Positions 21,510 to 27,171 of a stretch of 27,171 nt of DNA are shown in pieces (position 1 is the first letter of the stretch; each line of letters begins with the position of its first letter). A program made the position numbers and the translations under genes. Origin of the DNA: a virus. The stretch lies in the IMG/VR virus record IMGVR_UViG_3300021185_002301, positions 1 to 27,171 of that record. The stretch is one strand, 5' to 3'. The notes beneath the pieces were generated by a model. The model saw nothing but the letters and a program-made list of their open reading frames with translations, was not told the DNA's origin and made no database searches.

Positions 21510-23091
21510 ACATGAAGGTTATCTAGGAAATCCTAATGTAAAAAAGGATGGAGTAGAAAGCCAATTTAGCGAAGAGCAAATAAAGGAATATCGTCAATGT
21601 ATGATGGATCCTTCCTATTTCGCTACTAAATATCTAAAAGTTATTTCGTTGGATGATGGTCTTGTTCCATTTGATTTGTATCCATATCAAAAAAATATGT
21701 TTAATCACTTTAATGATAATAGATTTAGTATCGTTTTAGCTTGTAGACAGTCAGGTAAATCTATTTCAGCGGTGGCATATCTTTTATGGTATGCATGTTT
21801 TCATCCTGAAAAAACTATCGCGATACTGGCAAACAAAGGATCTACCGCAAGAGAGATGCTTGCCCGTATTACATTGATGTTAGAAAACTTACCGTTTTTT
21901 CTGCAACCAGGATGTAAAGCATTAAATAAAGGGTCTATTGAGTTTAGTAATAATTCGAAGATTATTGCCTCTGCTACTTCAGGTAGTTCTATTCGTGGTT
22001 TATCTATTAACTTATTATTCCTAGACGAGTTTGCGTTTGTTGAAAATGATGCGCAATTCTATACATCAACATATCCCGTTATATCTTCAGGTAAAGATAC
22101 TAAAGTTATTATTACTTCTACTGCTAATGGTATTGGAAATGTGTTCCATAGAATATGGGAAGGTGCAACAACATATACAAATGAATATAAAGCTTTTAGA
22201 GTCGACTGGTGGGATGTGCCTGGAAGAGATGATGAATGGAAAAGGCAGACAATTGCAAATACATCAGAATTACAGTTTGACCAAGAATTTGGAAATAATT
22301 TCCATGGCCGTGGTAATACACTAATTGACGCAAGCGATTTACTTGCTCAGAAATCTTTGCGTCCTATGACGTGGAATGAAAATATTTTTATATATGAAAA
22401 GGCTATAGAAGATCATGATTACGTAATGACTGTTGATGTATCTAAAGGCCGTGGTCAAGATTATAGTACGTTTACAGTTATTGATACATCAGTAGAACCA
22501 TTTAAACAAGTCTGTGTATTTAGAGATAATAATATATCACCTATGCTATTACCAGATTTGTGTTATAAGTATGCAAGATTGTATAATGATGCATATATTA
22601 TTGTTGAATCTAATGATCAAGGTGCTATTGTATGTAATGGACTATATTATGACTTAGAATATGAAAATATGTTTGTAGAATCTCAGGTTAAAGCTAATGC
22701 GATTGGTGCTACAATGACCAGAAGAGTTAAAAGAATTGGATGTTCTACCTTTAAAGATTTAATATCACAGAAAAAATTACACATTGTAGATGCTAATACT
22801 ATTGAAGAAATGTGTACTTTTGTAGCTAGGGGTAATTCTTTTGAGGCACAAGCACCAAATCATGATGACTTAGTTATGAATTTAGTAATGTTTTCTTGGT
22901 TTACGACAACAGATATATTCCAAGGGATGACAAATATTGATATGAAAAATATGTTATATCAAGAACAATTAAAGGCAATACACGATGATTTATTGCCATT
23001 CGGAATTATTAATGACGGTAGTAGTAAGCCTGCACAAGAAGGTGTAGGAGACGGTGAAGGTAATGTATGGTTTGAGGTGGAGCACCTTTAA
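21490..23091 (+). CDS. 17: Terminase large subunit gp17 (packaging ATPase/nuclease)
   Basis: 533 residues (T4 gp17 is 610). N-terminal ATPase: Walker A CRQSGKS (85-91), Walker B LLFLDE with catalytic E180, and a coupling-type ITSTANG motif (208-214). C-terminal RNase H-like nuclease: D316 in TVDVSKGRGQDYS, E373 in IIVESND, D459 or D460 in NHDDLVMN, corresponding to T4 D401, E458 and D542. All catalytic residues are present, so it should be active. It pumps and cuts concatemeric DNA at the portal vertex. The start at 21490 lies within gp16; the first ~25 residues are Lys/Pro-rich and lack the longer T4 N-terminal extension. Shorter than T4 mainly at both ends. Confidence 0.97.
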   Translation: MPRPKNEHEGYLGNPNVKKDGVESQFSEEQIKEYRQCMMDPSYFATKYLKVISLDDGLVPFDLYPYQKNMFNHFNDNRFSIVLACRQSGKSISAVAYLLWYACFHPEKTIAILANKGSTAREMLARITLMLENLPFFLQPGCKALNKGSIEFSNNSKIIASATSGSSIRGLSINLLFLDEFAFVENDAQFYTSTYPVISSGKDTKVIITSTANGIGNVFHRIWEGATTYTNEYKAFRVDWWDVPGRDDEWKRQTIANTSELQFDQEFGNNFHGRGNTLIDASDLLAQKSLRPMTWNENIFIYEKAIEDHDYVMTVDVSKGRGQDYSTFTVIDTSVEPFKQVCVFRDNNISPMLLPDLCYKYARLYNDAYIIVESNDQGAIVCNGLYYDLEYENMFVESQVKANAIGATMTRRVKRIGCSTFKDLISQKKLHIVDANTIEEMCTFVARGNSFEAQAPNHDDLVMNLVMFSWFTTTDIFQGMTNIDMKNMLYQEQLKAIHDDLLPFGIINDGSSKPAQEGVGDGEGNVWFEVEHL

Positions 23092-23094
23092 AAC

Positions 23095-23112
23095 TTTATT
23101 TATATAAATAAA
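23095..23112. promoter_or_regulatory. Palindromic late promoter region (gp18)
   Basis: TTTATTTATATAAATAAA is an 18-base perfect palindrome. It holds TATAAATA at 23103-23110 on the + strand, about 65 bases before gp18, and the same motif on the - strand at 23097-23104, pointing back into gp17. The + site is the likely gp18 late promoter; the - site is an unproven extra. Confidence 0.65.
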
Positions 23113-23174
23113 ACTGATTGAATATAACCGTATTATGAAAACTTATTAATAACTCAAATTGAGAGGACAAAAAA

Positions 23175-24845
23175 ATGGCATTTCAAGTATCACCAGGCGT
23201 CCAAGTCAATGAAATTGACGCATCGGGCGTAGTACCTGCCGTATCGACCAGTATTGGTGGATTCGCTGGGTCTTTCAATTGGGGTCCAGTAGAAGAAGTT
23301 AGAACGGTTGGTTCAGAAACAGAATTAGCTAGTATCTTCGGAACACCAGATTCCAATACTTATAAGTACTTTTTAACTGCAGCATCATTCTTAAAGTATG
23401 GTAATGCTCTTAAAGTAGTACGTGCAGCCACGGGTCACAAAAACGCGACTGACGGAACTGCAAAACTTGTCAAGAATGAAGATCATTACGATTCTTTATC
23501 TCATGACGGAACTTTTATTGCAAGATATCCAGGTGTACTGGGTAACTCAATTCAAGTACAGGTATGTCCAGCTAACGCTACAGCATTTGGAGCATTTACT
23601 CACGCAGGTGAGTTTGATTCAGTTCCAGGAACTTCTAGTTCTGCTGCGGTTGGTGGACACTCAAACGACGAATTACACATTGCTATCATCGATAAGACTG
23701 GAGCATGGACTGGGACAGCTAATACTGTACTAGAAACATTCGCATACGTTTCACAAGCATCTGACGCTAAGAAAGATGACGGAACTTCAAACTACTATAA
23801 AGAAGTGATTAACAGAACTTCTAGATATGTTTGGTGGTCAGGTCATGCTTCTGGATTAACTGACGCAGGTGAATCTTTCGCTAGTCAGTCGGCTGCTACA
23901 ACATATGTAACTGGAAATGCAGTAATTACTGCTAACCTAGCCGGTGGAACAGATGATAACGCGCCAACCTCAGGTGAGATTGGTACTGCATTAGACCTTT
24001 TGGGTGATGCAGAAACAGTAGATGTTAATTTGTTATTCGCATATCCTGATGCAAACGGATCAAAGGATATTGCTGATAAACTAATTAGCCTCTGTAACAC
24101 AAGAAAAGATTGTATGGCTTTTGTATCGCCTCCAATCGAAGATTCAGTTGGAACCGCAACTCCTGCTGCTGACGTAAAAGGATGGGTCGACACACTCGCC
24201 TCAACTTCTTATGCGTCTGCTGATTCAGGTGCTGTATACGTTTATGATAAATATAACGACGTTTACAGATGGTTGGGTGCTTCTGGTCTTTGTGCAGGTC
24301 TTTGTGCGAATACAGACAATGTTGCTGACGCATGGTTCTCACCTGCAGGAACAACAAGAGGTCAACTATTTGGTGTAACTAAACTAGCATATAATCCTAA
24401 GAAAGCTGATAGAGACATGCTTTATAAAGCAAGAGTTAACCCTCTAGTTTCTTTCCCTGGACAAGGAACAATGTTATTTGGTGATAAGACACTATTAAGT
24501 AAGCCAAGCGCATTCGATAGAATTAACGTAAGAAGATTGTTTATCGTATTGGAAAAAGCAATTAGTACCGCTGCTAAGGGTCAATTGTTTGAATTCAATG
24601 ACGAGTTCACAAGAGCTCAGTTTAGAAATCTTCTAGAGCCATTCTTAAGAGATGTTAAAGGAAGACGTGGTGTAACAGACTTTAGAGTCGTATGTGACAC
24701 TACAAACAACACAGGTCAAGTAATTGACGCTAATAGATTCGTTGCTGATATCTTTATCAAGCCTTCTAGATCTATTAACTTCATCACACTTAACTTTATT
24801 GCAACAAGAACCGGAGTCGATTTCTCTGAAATCGCCGGTAGTTAA
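23175..24845 (+). CDS. 18: Tail sheath protein gp18
   Basis: 556 residues (T4 gp18 is 659). The N-terminus AFQVSPGVQVNEIDASGVVPAVSTSIGGFAG and the C-terminal FIKPSRSINFITLNFIATRTGVDFSEI are hallmark gp18 sequences forming the conserved sheath core; the middle domains facing outwards (about residues 100-270) are shorter and differ from T4. Contractile sheath subunit around the gp19 tube. Codon choice is less AT-extreme than in neighbours, with more C at third positions, as expected for one of the most highly made proteins. Ribosome site gagagga; own late promoter. Confidence 0.96.
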   Translation: MAFQVSPGVQVNEIDASGVVPAVSTSIGGFAGSFNWGPVEEVRTVGSETELASIFGTPDSNTYKYFLTAASFLKYGNALKVVRAATGHKNATDGTAKLVKNEDHYDSLSHDGTFIARYPGVLGNSIQVQVCPANATAFGAFTHAGEFDSVPGTSSSAAVGGHSNDELHIAIIDKTGAWTGTANTVLETFAYVSQASDAKKDDGTSNYYKEVINRTSRYVWWSGHASGLTDAGESFASQSAATTYVTGNAVITANLAGGTDDNAPTSGEIGTALDLLGDAETVDVNLLFAYPDANGSKDIADKLISLCNTRKDCMAFVSPPIEDSVGTATPAADVKGWVDTLASTSYASADSGAVYVYDKYNDVYRWLGASGLCAGLCANTDNVADAWFSPAGTTRGQLFGVTKLAYNPKKADRDMLYKARVNPLVSFPGQGTMLFGDKTLLSKPSAFDRINVRRLFIVLEKAISTAAKGQLFEFNDEFTRAQFRNLLEPFLRDVKGRRGVTDFRVVCDTTNNTGQVIDANRFVADIFIKPSRSINFITLNFIATRTGVDFSEIAGS

Positions 24846-24859
24846 TTAGGAGAAGAATA

Positions 24860-25387
24860 ATGGCAATTTTAGGCGTAGACGATTTTAAATCTAAGCTCGT
24901 TGGAGGTGGTGCTCGTGCTAACATGTTCAAAGTAACATGTAACTTCCCATCTTATGCTCAAGGTGATGTTGAATTATCTTCTTTCATGATTAAGGGTGCT
25001 CAGTTTCCTTCATCAGTCGTAGCTCCTGTCCCTGTATTATTCAGAGGCAGACAACTACAATTAGCTGGTGATAGAACTTTTGAGCCTGTCTCATTAACAG
25101 TGATTAATGATACTGGTTTTGAAGTAAGAAACGCATTCGAAAGATGGATGAATGGTATCAGCGAACATAATAATAATACAGGTCAAAGTAATCCTACCGA
25201 TTACATGGCTGATATTATTATTGAGCAGCTAAACAAGCAAGGTGAAGTAACCAAGACTTATGATATAAGAGGTTGTTTCCCAACTAATCTTTCTACAATT
25301 GAACTTTCATACGATAGTGAAAATACAATTGAGGAATTTACAGTTGAGTTACAGGTTCAATATTGGGAGTCTGGAACTACTTCTTAA
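24860..25387 (+). CDS. 19: Tail tube protein gp19
   Basis: 175 residues (T4 gp19 163). It begins MAILGVDDFKSKLVGGGARANMFKVTCNFP and contains FEVRNAFERWMNGISEHNNN, DYMADIIIEQLNKQGEVTKTYDIRGCFPTNLSTIELSYDSENTIEEFTVELQVQYWE, spanning almost the whole tube-fold signature of marine T4-like phages. Subunit of the hexameric tail tube. Strong aggagaag ribosome site, 14 bases after gp18, so co-transcribed with it. Codon use resembles gp18, in line with high output. Confidence 0.96.
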   Translation: MAILGVDDFKSKLVGGGARANMFKVTCNFPSYAQGDVELSSFMIKGAQFPSSVVAPVPVLFRGRQLQLAGDRTFEPVSLTVINDTGFEVRNAFERWMNGISEHNNNTGQSNPTDYMADIIIEQLNKQGEVTKTYDIRGCFPTNLSTIELSYDSENTIEEFTVELQVQYWESGTTS

Positions 25388-25393
25388 AAGTAG

Positions 25394-25401
25394 TATAAAT
25401 A
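25394..25401 (+). promoter_or_regulatory. T4-type late promoter core (gp20)
   Basis: Exact TATAAATA, intergenic, 52 bases before gp20. A hairpin leader begins at its last base. Confidence 0.75.
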
Positions 25402-25441
25402 ATATTAGATGAGGGGAGTTGTTCTCCCCTCTGATAATATT
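25401..25441 (+). promoter_or_regulatory. Structured 5' leader of gp20 (imperfect hairpin)
   Basis: An 18-base left arm (25401-25418) and right arm (25424-25441) enclose a five-base loop (ttgtt). Inner stem 8 bp (gaggggag with ctcccctc), outer stem 7 bp (aatatta with taatatt), separated by a 3x3 internal loop whose bases gat/tga could form tandem G-A pairs. The right arm ends one base before the gagga ribosome site of gp20 (25442-25446). There is no U-run after the hairpin, so a simple terminator is unlikely, though factor-dependent end or RNA-processing stop for the gp18-gp19 message remains possible. Confidence 0.7.
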
Positions 25442-25452
25442 GAGGAAATAAA

Positions 25453-26943
25453 ATGGCAGAACTTTTTGGTTTTGAGATCAATAGAAAGGGCAGTAAACAA
25501 CCTGAGCTACCTTCTTTTGTTCCAAATACAGACGAAGACGGTGTAGGCGTTATTTCTACTGGCGGTCACTTTGGCCAGTATGTAGATTTAGACGGAGACA
25601 GCGCAAAAAACGAAGTAGACCTTATTTTAAAATATAGGGACATTGCTTCGCACCCAGAATGTGATGCAGCTGTTGAAGACATTGTAAATGAAGCAATTGT
25701 AGGTGATAATAAATCAGCACCTATTGAAATTATTATGGATGAAATGGAGGATGCATCAGATCAGGTTAAGAAGGCTATTAAATCGGAATTTGAAAATATT
25801 ATTTCGCTTCTGAGATTTAATAGTTATTCGCACGACATTTTTAGAAAATGGTATGTAGATGGTAGATTACCGTATCATATTATTATCGATAATAAAAACC
25901 CTAAAAAGGGTATACAAGAATTAAGATATATCGACCCTACAAAACTTAGAAAAATTAAAGAGGTCGAGAAAGATAAAGACCCAAAAACAGGCGCAGAGAT
26001 AATTAAGAAGTCAGAAGAGTACTTCTTATTTCAGGACGCCAAAATGCAATCAGCTGATCAAGGATTAAAAATACATCCAGACTCTATTGCATACTGTACT
26101 TCGGGGATGTTAGACCCAAGTAGAAAAAGAATATTATCGTTCTTACATAAGGCTATTAAGCCAGTAAATCAGTTAAGAATGATGGAAGATTCTTTAGTTA
26201 TTTACAGGATTAGTAGAGCTCCAGAACGAAGAATTTTTTATATTGATGTTGGTAACCTTCCTAAAGGTAAAGCAGAAGAATATCTAAAAAATATTATGGG
26301 CCAATATAGAAATAAGTTGGTTTATGACGCAAAGACTGGAGATATTAAAGATGATCGTAAACACATGTCGATGTTGGAAGATTTCTTCTTACCGCGTAGA
26401 GAAGGTGGTAGAGGTACAGAAATATCAACGTTACCGGGGGGAGAAAACCTCGGACAGATCGACGATATCATCTACTTCCAGAAAAAACTCTATAAGTCAC
26501 TCAACGTTCCAGCTAACCGTTTAGAGCAGGAGTCTGGGTTTAATCTCGGTAGAAGTACTGAAATTACTAGAGATGAAGTTAAGTTTAAGAAGTTCTTAGA
26601 TAGGCTGAGAAAAAGATTTAGTGATCTATTCTTACAACTACTAAAAACGCAGCTTATGCTAAAAGGTGTTATTACTAAGGACGATTGGCTTAAATGGAAA
26701 GAAGATATATATTTTGACTTTATCGAAGATAACTATTTTAGTGAATTAAAAGAAGCTGAAATTATTCGTGAAAGGTTTGAGATGCTTGCTCAAATGGATG
26801 AGTACGTTGGGAAATATGTATCTAATCAGTGGATTCGTAAGAATATCTTACGACAAAACGATGACGAGATTGCTGAAATCCAAAAACAAATTGAATCTGA
26901 AAAAGCTTCAGGCGAAATTGGAGATGAAGAAGAAGATTTTTAA
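25453..26943 (+). CDS. 20: Portal vertex protein gp20
   Basis: 496 residues (T4 gp20 524). Typical marine gp20 segments include DLILKYRDIASHPECDAAVEDIVNEAIV, KWYVDGRLPYHIIIDNKNPKKGIQELRYIDP, YRISRAPERRIFYIDVGNLPKGKAEEYLK and SLNVPANRLEQESGFNLGRSTEITRDEVKF. Forms the 12-subunit portal through which gp17 pumps DNA and from which the prohead assembles. The C-terminus is strongly acidic (GDEEEDF). This gene is the usual marker for diversity surveys of marine T4-like phages. Late promoter and hairpin leader directly upstream. Confidence 0.97.
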   Translation: MAELFGFEINRKGSKQPELPSFVPNTDEDGVGVISTGGHFGQYVDLDGDSAKNEVDLILKYRDIASHPECDAAVEDIVNEAIVGDNKSAPIEIIMDEMEDASDQVKKAIKSEFENIISLLRFNSYSHDIFRKWYVDGRLPYHIIIDNKNPKKGIQELRYIDPTKLRKIKEVEKDKDPKTGAEIIKKSEEYFLFQDAKMQSADQGLKIHPDSIAYCTSGMLDPSRKRILSFLHKAIKPVNQLRMMEDSLVIYRISRAPERRIFYIDVGNLPKGKAEEYLKNIMGQYRNKLVYDAKTGDIKDDRKHMSMLEDFFLPRREGGRGTEISTLPGGENLGQIDDIIYFQKKLYKSLNVPANRLEQESGFNLGRSTEITRDEVKFKKFLDRLRKRFSDLFLQLLKTQLMLKGVITKDDWLKWKEDIYFDFIEDNYFSELKEAEIIRERFEMLAQMDEYVGKYVSNQWIRKNILRQNDDEIAEIQKQIESEKASGEIGDEEEDF

Positions 26944-26961
26944 TCTTGAAGTCAAAAATTT

Positions 26962-26969
26962 TATAAATA
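26962..26969 (+). promoter_or_regulatory. T4-type late promoter core (gp67 / prohead core operon)
   Basis: Exact TATAAATA in the 46-base gap after gp20, 21 bases before the ATG of the core protein. Likely also drives the gp21-gp22-gp23 genes expected beyond the window. Confidence 0.75.
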
Positions 26970-26989
26970 TATAACGAAGGAAACAAATA

Positions 26990-27157
26990 ATGAGTATTGA
27001 AAATTTAATTGATAATGTTAAAAATGGCGATAATGTTGCTGCTGGTAAGCAGTTTAACTCTATTATGGCCGATAAATTAACAGCTGCTCTTGATGCAAAG
27101 AAGATTGAAATTGCTTCTACATTGCAAGACAGACAAGCCTCTAAAGAAGAGGAATAA
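26990..27157 (+). CDS. 67: Prohead core protein, gp67-like (short)
   Basis: 55 residues, aagga ribosome site. The sequence starts MSIENLIDNVKNGDNVAAGKQF and continues with an ALDAKKIEIA segment, aligning by eye with T4 gp67 (MEGLIEAIKSNDLVAARKLF..., then KEEKIAIARNFL). Its place directly after gp20 is also that of gp67. T4 gp67 has 80 residues with a long acidic tail; here the tail is reduced to KEEE, so the protein is shorter and less acidic. In T4 it is part of the scaffold core that is cleaved by the gp21 protease. After its stop, 14 bases remain to the window edge, including a purine-rich stretch that could be the next ribosome site. Confidence 0.82.
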   Translation: MSIENLIDNVKNGDNVAAGKQFNSIMADKLTAALDAKKIEIASTLQDRQASKEEE

Positions 27158-27171
27158 TAACGGAAATAAGT

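Noticed and set aside
1-27171. tRNA genes, integrase, attachment sites or lysis genes
   Set aside because: No cloverleaf, integrase, holin or endolysin signature was seen on reading; short RNAs could be missed without a search program.

Overview
This window is the late structural region of a T4-like (straboviral/cyanophage-type) tailed phage, very probably from the sea. Every gene is on the + strand. The DNA is AT-rich and almost fully coding, and no gap reaches 100 bases. The right half carries the canonical T4 order without a break: gp13, gp14 (neck), gp15 (tail completion), gp16 and gp17 (terminase), gp18 (sheath), gp19 (tube), gp20 (portal), then a short gp67-like prohead core protein. 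The exact T4 late promoter core TATAAATA lies in front of the large fibre gene, gp13, gp18, gp20 and gp67, so the phage should use a gp55/gp33/gp45-type late transcription system. The host cannot be fixed from this window. Fibre modules of this style are common in cyanophages, pelagiphages and their marine relatives.

Positions 1-13223 are an adsorption module. It starts with the 3' part of one fibre gene, open through the left edge. A giant 2778-residue fibre follows, ending in an S74 self-cleaving chaperone domain. Next come a small acidic protein and two tandem paralogues that look like repeat-built (possibly propeller) receptor-binding proteins. Two unrecognised proteins (13227-14493), one of them coiled-coil, close this block.

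Positions 14477-18611 hold four genes that do not look structural and interrupt the run from fibres to neck. They are (i) a fusion of a U32-peptidase-like Fe-S domain with a SAM methyltransferase, (ii) a polytopic inner-membrane protein resembling the DUF401 family of ion-transporter-like permeases, (iii) a secreted protein with a signal peptide, a beta-barrel-like strand pattern and a C-terminal phenylalanine, expected in the outer membrane, and (iv) a 2OG-Fe(II) oxygenase-like protein. A permease and an outer-membrane protein side by side in a phage late operon suggest an envelope-remodelling or transport cassette. This is the most interesting part of the window.

The working picture: late transcription produces capsid/tail assembly and DNA-packaging proteins together with the receptor-binding fibres, and the 14.5-18.6 kb cassette adds enzymes and envelope proteins acting on the infected cell or on virion components. 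A structured 5' leader between the gp20 promoter and its ribosome binding site is the clearest regulatory oddity.
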